From Chromatiales bacterium (lineage in GTDB: Bacteria > Pseudomonadota > Gammaproteobacteria > Thiohalomonadales > Thiohalomonadaceae), in NCBI GenBank assembly GCA_003251535.1, contig QKFD01000065.1, positions 1-33,915 on the forward strand: 33,915 bases of DNA. Reading direction: 5' to 3'. Each line of letters starts with the position of its first letter. Positions within the stretch are counted from its first letter, which is position 1. Positions 17,901-25,903 of the stretch are shown piece after piece. The translations under genes and the position numbers were made by a program. Below the pieces are notes generated by a model. The model was not told the DNA's origin. It worked only from the letters and a program-made list of their open reading frames with translations, and did not search any database.

Positions 17901-18353
17901 TGGAGCCAGCTCTCCGGCCCGGCGGTGGCCTTGCAGGCCACAGGCACCCCGGGTCAAGTGAGTCTGCTGGCCCCCTATGGCAACGGCACAGTGCTACTAC
18001 AGTTGACGGTGACCGACAGCGCGGGCCAGCAGAGCAGCGATCAGCTACTGCTCACCACCGTCGATACGCCACCCGTTGCAGCGGCTGGGAGCGACTTCCA
18101 GACGGTGCGCGGCAGCACGGCCGACCTCAATGGCGGCGGCTCCCACGATGCCGAAGGGGCCATCGTCAGCTACCAGTGGAGCCAGCTCAGTGGGCCAACG
18201 GTGGCGCTGAGTGCCACCGCCAACCCGGAACAGGTGAGCTTTACCACTCCTTGGGTCAACCGAGACAGCGTGCTCTCCTTCCAACTCACGGTCACCGATC
18301 AGGCGGGCCAACAGAGCAGCGACACCCTCAACGTCACCGTCACCAAACGGTGA
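14970..18353 (+). CDS. Large exported FG-GAP and PKD-like repeat protein
   Basis: This encodes 1127 residues from the ATG at 14970, chosen because it has AGGAG 7 bases upstream and starts a signal peptide (MSRWRSLFPRRAVAAAILAT, cut near VGAEP). Residues 30-390 form an FG-GAP/VCBS-type beta-propeller. Six Asp-rich calcium-loop motifs start near residues 113 (DLNADG), 160 (DINGDG), 214 (DFNNDG), 262 (DFTADG), 316 (DLNLDG) and 370 (DLNGDD). Residues 398-1127 are eight PKD/K319-like domains of about 91 residues, each with a PxAxAGxDQ opening, DGTxSxDxEG, WSQxxGP and QLTVTDxxG. There is no membrane anchor or LPXTG-type tail at the end (TVTKR), so it is probably secreted or held noncovalently. An adhesion or matrix role is an inference. 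Confidence 0.88.
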   Translation: MSRWRSLFPRRAVAAAILATLPGIVGAEPLLRHSGVITLPDQWQVTSLALGDMTGDHLSDLIALAYSPTQGTNSLLVVNQFDFWWLVPDPPITVIPLADDAPDLRPQRLAIADLNADGALDVAVAGSWGIELFYQDPDWGGLTSGGVVPALYSEILRTADINGDGRTDLVVADNEPGMAEVLLQNPQGEFDFGTSWPIGYRWILWPSADLAVGDFNNDGASDLVWTDGRHVNASLQLSGGSFAPFTMYAGGYEPNGGVEVADFTADGLMEIATARNAYREDTVGPTLSLLSFDLPMGSALTEWPLTHDIFDLTTADLNLDGRPDLFTSAVQQVDLFYQQPATGLQLAYSLPTPELVNDSSANSRTTAIGDLNGDDLPDVVLSEGGDIVVLLGYDEALPLVAAGADQEVAAAQAVTLNGSVSYSTPLPLQWSQLAGPSVTLSQDGSGLASFTAPAVSASTRLIFELATSDAADRRVSDRVSVVVEDSPPVAVAGPDQALLGGESALLDGTGSYDPEGTTIYYTWQQSAGPTVTLSATGTPGQVSFTVPPDSDPLTFTLTVKDAGGKSATDEVTVSALNRPPVADAGADQSSHPNTLVLLDGTASSDLEGALQYSWSQLSGPAVTLEETAPGYATFSCATLGDSSLTFQLTVTDSAGATASDEVTVQLIDTAPTANAGANRNIQAGTTVNLTGSGSDLEGSLTTLQWVQVAGPTVELVQEGTAGTALFVAPQVSTTLTFHLIATDATGQTGSDELNIYVINYAPIARAGADQTQPINTPVTLDGTASSDLEGPLSYAWSQIAGPAVVLAAAGEGRVTFTDTTYGSHTLQFRLTVTDAGGRTATDDVTVQIVDALPLANAGLDQTSRPNASVTLDGTASSDQEGPISYLWSQIAGPAVTLLPAGEGRVTFTDTTYGSHTLQFQLSVTDAGGQTSSDTVMVQVVDSAPIANAGVDQTVAAASTLLLSGSGSDLDGPLTAMVWSQLSGPAVALQATGTPGQVSLLAPYGNGTVLLQLTVTDSAGQQSSDQLLLTTVDTPPVAAAGSDFQTVRGSTADLNGGGSHDAEGAIVSYQWSQLSGPTVALSATANPEQVSFTTPWVNRDSVLSFQLTVTDQAGQQSSDTLNVTVTKR
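16161..18347 (+). repeat. Eight tandem PKD-like coding repeats of about 272 bp
   Basis: Units begin near 16161, 16425, 16699, 16970, 17246, 17517, 17790 and 18062. Most have diverged at DNA level, but units 5 and 6 share long near-identical stretches (for example around 17415-17450 and 17690-17725, both coding VTFTDTTYGSHTLQF), which indicates a recent duplication of one unit. Such arrays can expand or contract by recombination. Confidence 0.8.
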
Positions 18354-18361
18354 TCCCCACC

Positions 18362-18389
18362 GGAACCACCGCCCTCCGGCGGTGGTTCC
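18362..18389. terminator. Strong bidirectional terminator-like hairpin
   Basis: GGAACCACCGCC and GGCGGTGGTTCC form a perfect 12-bp stem with a CTCC loop. It lies 8 bases after the repeat-protein stop and 17 bases beyond the stop of the opposing retropepsin gene, so it likely serves both. Confidence 0.65.
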
Positions 18390-18406
18390 TCCATAGCGCT
18401 GCCGCT

Positions 18407-18952
18407 TCAGTGTTCGCCGTCAGCGTCAGGGGCGGGGATCCGCAGCATTAACCGGGAGCCGCGCTGGGTAAAATCAAAGCGTTTCAAGGCACTCATGCCG
18501 AGCAGCACCTCGTCATCCGCCATCCCAGGGTTGAGGTGGGCCGCCACGTCGCGCAGCAGAAATGGCCCCAGCGCCAAGCGATCGATGCGCGTGGCACGCA
18601 CCACCACATCGCCGTTGGCGGTGGTAGCCACCTGCTCCGCCCCTGGCCGCAGCCCCAGTGCCCCCCCTAGATGGGCCGGTACGGAGACCCGTGTGGCGCC
18701 GGTGTCGATGAGGAAGGTGACCGGCTGGTCGTTGATACTCCCCGGCACCTGGTAGTGGCCCTGGGGATCGGCCCACAGCTCCAGTAGATCGGCCCCGCTA
18801 TTGAGGCGCAGTTCAACGCCCCGATTGGGGTGATCGCGCCGCTCGAAGTAGCTGTAGAAGGCAAACCACAACACCGCCAGAAAGAGCAGCCAACCGAGGG
18901 CGATCATCCAGGTGCTGAGCGTTTTCAGTTCATCTTTCTTATCCATTCCCAT
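18407..18952 (-). CDS. Membrane-anchored retropepsin-like aspartic protease
   Basis: The product has about 181 residues. A single membrane helix (roughly 14-35) follows a short charged N-terminus, so the protease domain should face the periplasm. The active-site motif FLIDTGATRVSVP (Asp near residue 83) and the C-terminal LLGMSALKRFDFTQRG match the TIGR02281 type of single-domain clan AA proteases. These would work as dimers, each giving one Asp. Possible starts are GTG 18955, ATG 18952 and ATG 18946; I took 18952 because GGA sits at a usable distance, and the choice is not firm. The substrate is unknown. The TPR gene upstream on the same strand is 55 bases away, so co-transcription is possible. 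Confidence 0.85.
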   Translation of the reverse strand: MGMDKKDELKTLSTWMIALGWLLFLAVLWFAFYSYFERRDHPNRGVELRLNSGADLLELWADPQGHYQVPGSINDQPVTFLIDTGATRVSVPAHLGGALGLRPGAEQVATTANGDVVVRATRIDRLALGPFLLRDVAAHLNPGMADDEVLLGMSALKRFDFTQRGSRLMLRIPAPDADGEH

Positions 18953-19007
18953 CACTCATCCGCTAGCGGGTATGACCACTACTGCGAGACGGCGCCCAGC
19001 ATCACCA

Positions 19008-20603
19008 TCACGGCTCTGATTCTGGTATCTGCTGGCTTGCCCGCAGGCGATCGAGCTGGCGCCGCACCTGGGGGGCCAACTCGTCGAAATGGGGTCCCAA
19101 GAGTCGATGCAGCTCCTCATCGAGCACATAGCCGATGGTCCGCCGGTAGCGTCGTCGGGCACGCCAAGCGGCCTGCTGCAACGACAACAGGGTGGGGAGA
19201 TCGGTCACTGGCAGGAGTGGCACCCCAGGGTGGGCCGCACGGTAGGCGCTGATCCGCCCCTGATGGCGACGCAGCAGCTCCGCCGGCGGGGTGGTCGCCG
19301 GCAGGGCCAAGCGATCCACTTTGGCGCCGTAACCGAGCGGGGAGAGGCGGCGTTCGTTACTGGTGATCAGCTGCCCCCCATCGGCAAAACTACTCTCCAA
19401 GGTCGCCGACTCCACCACCTGCCAGCGCCGCCACAGCCGCTGCCAACCGTGGCCAGACTGGGCCGGCAGTCGCCGCGCCAATTTGACCAGGCTCTCGCTG
19501 TCGGCGCTACGGCCGATTCGGACCACCGTGGGACGGGCGCACTCCGTCGCCCGATGGCGCGCCTCAAACTCCCCCAGAGACTCAAAGCCGAGGGCGGCCC
19601 AGCGGCGCCAGCTCCGCTCGATGTAGCGCCGCTGATCGGCAGAGAAGGGGCCCAGCTCCACCGCCACCCAGTCAGGTGCCGGCTCATGGCCCGCCTGCCA
19701 GAGGGCCTCCGCCGCGGCCACCACCTCGGCCGACGGCATATCGGCGGCGTCGAACTCGGCCAGCGGCACCTCAAATAGCGGCGCGATGGTGGTCAGACAG
19801 GGCACCGCATCGTCGGCCAGTGGCTCCAGTACGGGATCGGCCAGTGGCTCCGCCAACGGCCAGGCCGACGCCGCCGCCCCCTGGGTCGCCACATCGGCGG
19901 AGCGCTGACGCAGATCGAGGATCACCTCGCGCATCGGGTCGTCGGCCGCCATCTCAGCCAGCAGCAGGTCATACTCCGCCAGCGCCGCCGAGTAGCGGTG
20001 TAGCTGGTGGTTGAGGCGGGCCCGTCGCAGCCGGGAGCGGTTATCTTTGGGTCGCAGCTCCAGGGCGTAGTTGAGATCGGCCAGGGCCGCCAGCAGCCGC
20101 TCCGGCTCCGGCACCACGCCCCCCTCCGTCGCCGACCAGGCGGCCGATTCGGCCCAGCGGGCACGCAACAGGTAGAACTCCGGCTCATTGGGGGCGAGGG
20201 TGATGGCCTGCTCCAGGGCCAACTCCGCCTCCTCCCGCTGCCGCCAGCCATAGAGCAGAAAGGCGAGGGCGAAGTGGGCGCGGGCGCAGCGCGGATCCAA
20301 CTCAAGGGCGTGGCGTATATCGGCCTCGAATTGGGGATAATCGGCCTTCAGCCAAGCGGATAGCTCGGCCCGCTTGACCCAGGCGGGGGCGTACTCCGGC
20401 CGCAGCTCCACCACCCGCTCCACCGCCTCCAGCGCCTCATCCGGGCGGTCGAGCGCCTCCAGGCAGCAGGCGCGATGCCAGTGCAGCGGCCCATCAGTGG
20501 GCCGCTCGGGTAGGAGCGAGTCGAGCAGCGCCAGCGCCTCGCCGTGGGCCTGGCGACGCAGTAGCGTTTTTAGATTTTCTATGGCGGAGCCGCTGCTCGT
20601 CAT
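19008..20603 (-). CDS. TPR protein with unknown C-terminal domain
   Basis: This encodes 531 residues. The first 240 or so hold at least five tetratricopeptide-like helix pairs (for example HWHRACCLEALDRPDEALEA, then APAWVKRAELSAWLKADYPQ, then ARAHFALAFLLYGWRQREEA), a protein-interaction scaffold. A Pro/Ala/Leu-rich linker (about 245-290) leads to a C-terminal region with Trp/Arg-rich helices (YIERSWRRWAALGFESLG; GWQRLWRRWQVVE) that I do not recognise. No signal peptide is present, so it should be cytosolic. The start ATG at 20603 lacks a clear ribosome-binding site. It may be co-transcribed with the downstream retropepsin gene. Function cannot be given from sequence alone. Confidence 0.75.
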   Translation of the reverse strand: MTSSGSAIENLKTLLRRQAHGEALALLDSLLPERPTDGPLHWHRACCLEALDRPDEALEAVERVVELRPEYAPAWVKRAELSAWLKADYPQFEADIRHALELDPRCARAHFALAFLLYGWRQREEAELALEQAITLAPNEPEFYLLRARWAESAAWSATEGGVVPEPERLLAALADLNYALELRPKDNRSRLRRARLNHQLHRYSAALAEYDLLLAEMAADDPMREVILDLRQRSADVATQGAAASAWPLAEPLADPVLEPLADDAVPCLTTIAPLFEVPLAEFDAADMPSAEVVAAAEALWQAGHEPAPDWVAVELGPFSADQRRYIERSWRRWAALGFESLGEFEARHRATECARPTVVRIGRSADSESLVKLARRLPAQSGHGWQRLWRRWQVVESATLESSFADGGQLITSNERRLSPLGYGAKVDRLALPATTPPAELLRRHQGRISAYRAAHPGVPLLPVTDLPTLLSLQQAAWRARRRYRRTIGYVLDEELHRLLGPHFDELAPQVRRQLDRLRASQQIPESEP

Positions 20604-20720
20604 TTCAGGGGGGCAGGAGAGGGCCGGGGGGCAGAGTTTACGGGAGCGGAGGTGCTGCTGTAACCGTCACAACCGCCAGGGATCGCCCCGCCGGCCATTG
20701 GCAAAATCCCGCCCCGGGCC

Positions 20721-20750
20721 TTGGGCAAGCCCCACTTGGACCGCTATCCT
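20721..20750 (+). promoter_or_regulatory. Weak candidate promoter for the GDSL esterase gene
   Basis: TTGGGC (20721-20726) and TATCCT (20745-20750) are spaced by 18 bases, 35 bases before the ATG at 20785. Both hexamers match only 4 of 6 consensus bases, so this is tentative. The 181-base spacer also must hold the promoter of the divergent TPR gene, which I could not place. Confidence 0.3.
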
Positions 20751-20784
20751 GCCCCAACGCCCCCCCATCTGGTAAAGAGAGACC

Positions 20785-21393
20785 ATGCACCGCCGCACCC
20801 TTCTCCTCCTCCTGCTACTGCTGTGGGGCTGCTCATCGCCCCCACCCACGTTGCCGCCTCTCGCCGCCGACGCCACCCTGCTCGCCTTTGGCGACAGCCT
20901 CACCTACGGCACCGGCGCCGAGCAAGAGGGGAGCTACCCGGCCCAACTGGCGGCGCTAAGCGGCCATGAGGTGATCAACGCCGGCCTCCCGGGCGAGACC
21001 TCCGCCGAGGGCGCCCTGCGACTGCCGGAGCTGCTAGATGAATACCAGCCCCAGCTGCTCCTGCTCTGCCACGGTGGCAACGACCTATTGCGCCAGTGGG
21101 ACCCGGCCGTCACCCGTGGCCATCTACAGGAGATGGTGGCTGCGGCCCGCAGTCGAGGCATCCCCGTGGTGTTGATCGGCATCCCCAAGCCGGCCCTCTT
21201 CTCCCTGGAGTCGGCCGCCTACTATGGCGAGCTGGCGGCTGAGCTGGAGCTGCCCTATGAAGGGGAGATCCTGCCCAAGGTGCTGGCCGACAGCGCCCTC
21301 AAGGCCGATCAGGTCCACCCCAATGCCGCCGGTTATCGGCAGATCGCCAGGCGCCTCCATGAGCTGCTCGTGGCCAGCGGTGCGCTCCCGTAA
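20785..21393 (+). CDS. SGNH/GDSL hydrolase, TesA-like lipoprotein
   Basis: This encodes 202 residues. A short signal sequence with a lipobox-like LLLWGC16 predicts an outer- or inner-membrane lipoprotein. The SGNH catalytic blocks are all present: block I FGDSLT (Ser38), block II Gly70 in NAGLPGET, block III HGGND (Asn99), and block V D175-Q-V-H178. The pattern and size fit the TesA-type arylesterase/lysophospholipase/thioesterase group, which hydrolyses ester or thioester bonds in small acyl substrates. The lipobox differs from the usual LAGC, so lipidation is likely but not certain. It converges with the antiporter gene, six bases apart. Confidence 0.88.
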   Translation: MHRRTLLLLLLLLWGCSSPPPTLPPLAADATLLAFGDSLTYGTGAEQEGSYPAQLAALSGHEVINAGLPGETSAEGALRLPELLDEYQPQLLLLCHGGNDLLRQWDPAVTRGHLQEMVAAARSRGIPVVLIGIPKPALFSLESAAYYGELAAELELPYEGEILPKVLADSALKADQVHPNAAGYRQIARRLHELLVASGALP

Positions 21394-21396
21394 GGC

Positions 21397-21410
21397 CCGT
21401 CAGCTGACGG
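21397..21410. repeat. Perfect 14-bp palindrome between convergent genes
   Basis: CCGTCAGCTGACGG spans the six-base gap between the GDSL esterase and antiporter stops and the end of the antiporter gene. With no loop it is a weak hairpin at best, but it is the only symmetric element available there. Confidence 0.3.
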
Positions 21411-23232
21411 CCGCAGCGGTGACTGCCGCGGTCGCCGCCCCCTCCGGGGTGGGCTCCGGTGGCACCAAGCCGATCACCGACCAGCCCGGCCCCAACTTGA
21501 TCTCCCGCTCCGCACTGAAGACCCGCAACAGTCCCTTGGGGGTGATGGCGAAGAGGGGGATCGCCTTGCCATGGTAGCGGCTGAGGTAGGCGTGCCAATC
21601 GAAGCTCTCGCTGAGCCGGGTGGTGCGGATCTGCGCCCCTCGACTCAACTCGCTCGCCAACATCGCCCGCGTCACTCGCTCGCTGAACAGCCGGCGACAG
21701 CTATATTGCGGCCCCAGGGTCTGCTTCTCCGAGCTTCCCTTCTCCTCCGAGGTCTGCAACGCATAGACCCGATCAGAGCCAAACTCATTGCGGTAGCTGA
21801 GACAGGCGAGGGCGTTGAAGAAGGGGCGCTGGGTCACCGCCAGCAGGCGACCGATCCCCACCAGATCGAGGTGGCGCTCGGCGTGGGCGGAGGCGACATT
21901 GCCAAAGTAGGTGCGGAACCCCTCCATGCGGGCGGTGCGGATATGGTCCCAGTGGCCATCCGCCAGCACCACCGGAAACCCCTGCTCCTGGAGGGCGGCG
22001 GCGATGGCACGGGCGAGGCGATCGGCCCCGACGATGATCACCCCGCGCGGCTCCGGCTCCGAGACCCCAAGGCGATCCGCCACCAGCCGTGCGGTGAGTG
22101 ACTGGATCCCCACGGTGCCGACGATGATCCAGAAGGTGAGCGGCACCAGCAGCGCCGCCTGCTCCAACCCCAACACCTCCAGGCGCAGGGCAAAGAGCGC
22201 AGAAACCGCCGCGGCGACAATGCCGCGTGGGGCGATCCAGGCGAGCATGAGCCGCTCATTGCGGCTCAATTTAGAGCCGCGGGTGGAGAGCAGCACCGCC
22301 GCCGGCCGCGCCACCAACAGCACCACCAGCAGCAGCGCCAACGCCCCCCACCCGAGGGCGAAGAGCTGGGTCGGTTCGATGCGGGCCGCCAAGATGATGA
22401 ACAGCACCGAGACGATCATCACCGACAGGCTCTCTTTGAAATCCACCACCTCATGCACCGGCACATCCCGCAGATTGCCGAGCACCATCCCCATCACCGT
22501 CACCGCCAACAGCCCCGACTCGTGGCTGAGGGCGTTGGCCAGCGTGAAGACCGTCAACACCAGGGCCAAGGTGGCGACATTGACCAGATAGTGGGGCAGC
22601 AGATGGTGGCGCAGTAACCAGGCCAACAACAGGCTGCCCATCAGGCCGAGCACCACCCCGGTGCCGGCCATCGCCGCCAACACCGTAAACATCGCCTCCT
22701 GCTGACCGGAGACCACCACGGTGAAGACCAAGACCGCCAGCAGCGCCCCCAAGGGATCGATCAAGATCCCCTCCCAGCGCAGGATGCTGGCGATGGCGGC
22801 GGTGGGGCGCATGGTGCGCAGCAGCGGCTGGATCACGGTCGGCCCGGTCACCACCACCACCGCCCCGAACAGCGCCGCCAACTCCCAGTTAAAACCCACC
22901 AGATAGCGGGTGGCGACGGTGATCACCCCCCAGGTGACCAGCGCCCCCAGCGTCACCAGGTTGCGCACCACCCGCCCATGCTCCTTGATCTCGTGCAGCC
23001 GCAGGGTGAGGCTCCCCTCAAACAGCACCACCGCCACCCCCAGGGAGACCAGCGGAAAGAGCAGATCACCAAATAGCGCCTGGGGTACCAACAAGCCCGT
23101 GGCGGGACCGGCGATGATGCCGGCCACGAGCAAAAAGAGGATGGCCGGTAGCTTGAGTCGCCAGGCGAGCCATTGACAGACAATGCCCGTCAGGGCGACG
23201 GCAGCAAGGGTGAGGGCGCTGTGGGGATCCAT
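21400..23232 (-). CDS. NhaP-type cation:proton antiporter with RCK domains
   Basis: This encodes 610 residues. Residues 1-395 form about 12 membrane helices of the CPA1/NhaP family, which exchange Na+ or K+ for H+ at the inner membrane. VVVTGPTVIQPLL and GILIDPLGALLAV hold the TGP and DP ion-site motifs, and WIAPRGIVAAAVSALF is a typical late-helix motif. From about 403 a cytosolic TrkA-N/RCK-like domain starts (PRGVIIVGADRLARAIAAAL), which binds nucleotides and may gate transport. The tail from about 535 looks like a TrkA-C type domain (KAIPLFAITPKGLLRVFSAE). The ion preference cannot be read from the sequence. The start ATG has no strong ribosome-binding site. The neighbouring serine protease gene is divergent. 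Confidence 0.88.
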   Translation of the reverse strand: MDPHSALTLAAVALTGIVCQWLAWRLKLPAILFLLVAGIIAGPATGLLVPQALFGDLLFPLVSLGVAVVLFEGSLTLRLHEIKEHGRVVRNLVTLGALVTWGVITVATRYLVGFNWELAALFGAVVVVTGPTVIQPLLRTMRPTAAIASILRWEGILIDPLGALLAVLVFTVVVSGQQEAMFTVLAAMAGTGVVLGLMGSLLLAWLLRHHLLPHYLVNVATLALVLTVFTLANALSHESGLLAVTVMGMVLGNLRDVPVHEVVDFKESLSVMIVSVLFIILAARIEPTQLFALGWGALALLLVVLLVARPAAVLLSTRGSKLSRNERLMLAWIAPRGIVAAAVSALFALRLEVLGLEQAALLVPLTFWIIVGTVGIQSLTARLVADRLGVSEPEPRGVIIVGADRLARAIAAALQEQGFPVVLADGHWDHIRTARMEGFRTYFGNVASAHAERHLDLVGIGRLLAVTQRPFFNALACLSYRNEFGSDRVYALQTSEEKGSSEKQTLGPQYSCRRLFSERVTRAMLASELSRGAQIRTTRLSESFDWHAYLSRYHGKAIPLFAITPKGLLRVFSAEREIKLGPGWSVIGLVPPEPTPEGAATAAVTAAAVS

Positions 23233-23384
23233 GGGCGGAGCAGCGGGTCAGTGAACAGGGTAGGCGGATTGTACCGTGCCCACCCCGGATCGTTGCCAAG
23301 CGACGCGGGAGGTGGAGAATAGCGCTTGGCGCAGGCGGAGCCCCCTGCTGCCCCACCTCCCCCCAGCTATGTGAGTCGATCCCC

Positions 23385-24482
23385 ATGCCGAAGCCACTGT
23401 TTGCCGCCCCGCTGCTACTCCTGACGCTCGCCCCTTTCGCAGCCAGCGCCGCGCCACTCGCCCCCACCATCATCGGTGGCGAGCAGTCCCCCCAGGGCGC
23501 CTACCCCTGGATGGCGGCGGTGGTCGTCCACGGTGGCAACGCCTACCTGACCCAATACTGCGGCGCCACCCTCATCCACCCCCGTTGGGCGCTCACCGCC
23601 GCCCACTGCTTCCTAGATCTCAACGGCCACCTCAATCCGCAGCTGGCAGTGGACCTGGTGATTGGCCGCAGCGACCTCTGGTACGGCAGTGACGGGGTGC
23701 GGGTGGAGTCGGTGGGGGCGCAGATCTACCCCGGCTTCAGCCTCTACACCATGGATGGCGACCTGGCGCTGGTGGAGCTGGCGCAACCGGTCACCAGTCA
23801 GGGGGTGTTGCGCCTGCTGGGACCCTCCGCCATCGACGGCACCCTGCCCGCCGCCGGCAGCTCGGCCCTCGCCCTCGGCTGGGGCGATACCAACATCAGC
23901 TCCTTGGTAGAGAGCTACCCCAGCAGCCTCTACCAGGTCACCCTGCCGGTGGTGGCGTCCCAGGTCTGCGGCCCGACCGTGGCCGGCCTCCCCATCACCG
24001 ACAATATGCTCTGCGCCGGTCTGGCGGCCGGCGGGAAAGATACCTGCCAAGGGGATAGTGGCGGCCCGCTGCTAGTGCAGGGGGAGCGGGGCGAGTGGCT
24101 CCAGGCCGGCATCACCAGCTTTGGCGAGGGGTGCGCCGAGCCGAACGAGTATGGGGTCTATACGCGCGTGGCCAACTTCACCAGCTGGATCTCCGACACC
24201 ATCTGTAGCAGCGAGGAGCGCCCGGCCGCCACCCAGCTCAATGTCACACTGAGCGGCAACCACGCCACCGCCACCCTCCCGGCCGCCAGCGGCGCCAACG
24301 GCTACCGCCTCTACTACGCCCCTTGGCCGCAGATGAGCCCCGTCGGTTTTATCGATCTCTACGAGCAGACCAGCTTCGCCATCGACCTGCCGGCCGGCAG
24401 TGGCTGGTACGCCGCCGTCATGCCCTACAACGACAACTGCCTGGGCCCCCTATCCAACATCGAGACCATCCAGGTCCCCTAA
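23385..24482 (+). CDS. Secreted trypsin-like serine protease (S1A)
   Basis: This encodes 365 residues. A signal peptide (MPKPLFAAPLLLLTLAPFAA, cut near ASAAP) leads to the mature N-terminus IIGGE (29-33), so there is little or no propeptide to remove. The full triad is present: His74 in LTAAHC, Asp126 in DGDLALVEL and Ser225 in GDSGGP. Asp219, six residues before Ser225, predicts trypsin-like cleavage after Lys or Arg. Six or more Cys could form disulfides (C59-C75 is the classic pair). A C-terminal extension from about 278 looks like one fibronectin III-like domain (ATLPAASGANGYRLYYAPW). Chymotrypsin-fold S1A proteases are uncommon in bacteria outside a few groups. It converges with the MFS gene, one base apart. 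Confidence 0.9.
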   Translation: MPKPLFAAPLLLLTLAPFAASAAPLAPTIIGGEQSPQGAYPWMAAVVVHGGNAYLTQYCGATLIHPRWALTAAHCFLDLNGHLNPQLAVDLVIGRSDLWYGSDGVRVESVGAQIYPGFSLYTMDGDLALVELAQPVTSQGVLRLLGPSAIDGTLPAAGSSALALGWGDTNISSLVESYPSSLYQVTLPVVASQVCGPTVAGLPITDNMLCAGLAAGGKDTCQGDSGGPLLVQGERGEWLQAGITSFGEGCAEPNEYGVYTRVANFTSWISDTICSSEERPAATQLNVTLSGNHATATLPAASGANGYRLYYAPWPQMSPVGFIDLYEQTSFAIDLPAGSGWYAAVMPYNDNCLGPLSNIETIQVP

Positions 24483-24483
24483 C

Positions 24484-25725
24484 TCAACGCAGATCCAGCT
24501 CGGGTTCCCGATCGACCCGCGGATCCAGCTCCAGCGCCGCCGGTGAGGTGCGCACCACCGCCACAAATGGGGTGTGCTCCACCACCGGCGCGCCACGCCA
24601 GGTGCGCCAAGCGGAGTAGAGGGCGAGCAGCAGGAGGGTGAGACCAAAAAAAGGGATCAGCGCCCGCGCACCAAACCAGCCCATCGCACTACCGGCCAGC
24701 AGCGGCCCCGCGGCGGCCCCGGAGCCGTAGAGCAGCAGCAGGCCGCGGGTCGCCTCCAGCACCTCCGCCGGGGTGAGCTGGTCGTTGACGTGGGCCACCA
24801 CCAGGCTATAGACAGAGAACATGGTGCCGCCAAAGAGGAAGGCACCGGTGAGCGGTAGCCAGCGCTCCCCCGGCTGTAGCGGCGCCACCAGCAGCAGGCT
24901 GGCCACCGCACCGAGACAGACCAGGGTCAACACCCAGCGCCGATCCCAGCGATCAGAGAGATGGCCAATGGGGAGCTGCAACACCATCCCACCCAGGATG
25001 GTGACACTCATAAACAGGGCGATCCCCAGCTCAGAGAGGCCAATGCGCTGGCCAAACACCGGCGTCATGCCCCAAAAGGCCCCGCCGGCCAGACCCGCCG
25101 CCACCGCCCCCACCACCCCCAAGGGGGACTGCGCCCAGAGTTGGGCAAGCCCCAGGGCCGGGGCCGCCACCGGCTCCGGCTGCACCACCCGGGTCATGGA
25201 GACCGGCACCAACGCCAGCGAGAAGAAGATCGACACCAGGCCGAAGGGCAGAAAGGTGGTCAGCTCGGTCGCCAGCACCAGAAACTGCCCCAGCGCCATG
25301 GCCAACAGTGTCACCGCGATATAGATGGAGAAGATCTGCCCGCGCAGCCGATTGGGGGCGAGCACATTGAGCCAGCTCTCCACCACCATATAGAGCCCCA
25401 CCATGCAGATGCCGGTGATGGCGCGTAGCAACGCCCAGCTGAGCGGCGACAACCAGAGGGCGTGGCCCACGGCAGCCGCGGAGGCGATCGATGCCAGCAC
25501 CGCGAAGGTGCGGATGTGGCCGATGCGGCGAATGATGGTGGGACAGAGAAAGCTCCCCACCACAAAGCCGGCAAAGTAGGCGGACATCACCGCACCGGTG
25601 GCGAGATCGGGAAACTCCGCCAGCGTAGCGCGGATCCCAAGCACCGTACCCAGTAGCCCCACCCCCAACAGGAACAGGGCGATGGAGAAGAGCAGCGACA
25701 TGATGGAGAGGAGGATGGCACCCAT
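24484..25725 (-). CDS. YcaD-like MFS transporter
   Basis: This encodes 413 residues from ATG 25725, which has GGGGA just upstream. The open frame runs back to 26028, but that extension is Arg-rich, overlaps the divergent gene and would make the protein far too long for the family. Twelve membrane helices are visible. GAVMSAYFAGFVVGSFLCPT, then RRIGHIR, and the helix-4/5 stretch GLYMVVESWLNVLAPNRLRG are typical of the YcaD branch of the major facilitator superfamily. The substrate is unknown. The C-terminal tail (EHTPFVAVVRTSPAALELDP) is cytosolic. No terminator is visible between it and the convergent protease gene. Confidence 0.88.
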   Translation of the reverse strand: MGAILLSIMSLLFSIALFLLGVGLLGTVLGIRATLAEFPDLATGAVMSAYFAGFVVGSFLCPTIIRRIGHIRTFAVLASIASAAAVGHALWLSPLSWALLRAITGICMVGLYMVVESWLNVLAPNRLRGQIFSIYIAVTLLAMALGQFLVLATELTTFLPFGLVSIFFSLALVPVSMTRVVQPEPVAAPALGLAQLWAQSPLGVVGAVAAGLAGGAFWGMTPVFGQRIGLSELGIALFMSVTILGGMVLQLPIGHLSDRWDRRWVLTLVCLGAVASLLLVAPLQPGERWLPLTGAFLFGGTMFSVYSLVVAHVNDQLTPAEVLEATRGLLLLYGSGAAAGPLLAGSAMGWFGARALIPFFGLTLLLLALYSAWRTWRGAPVVEHTPFVAVVRTSPAALELDPRVDREPELDLR

Positions 25726-25903
25726 TCGATTTCCCCAGTAGTCAGACTGGCGCAGAGTGGGCGGCAGCATAAAGGCAATGGCCGCCACTTCGCCATCGTG
25801 GCATGGCCCCGTGTGCGCCACAGGGACAAGTGGCGTGCGAGTGAGGCGTGAATTACCACAAAACAGTAGGCAGAATAGGGCCATCGCCCCAACCCATACG
25901 CCT

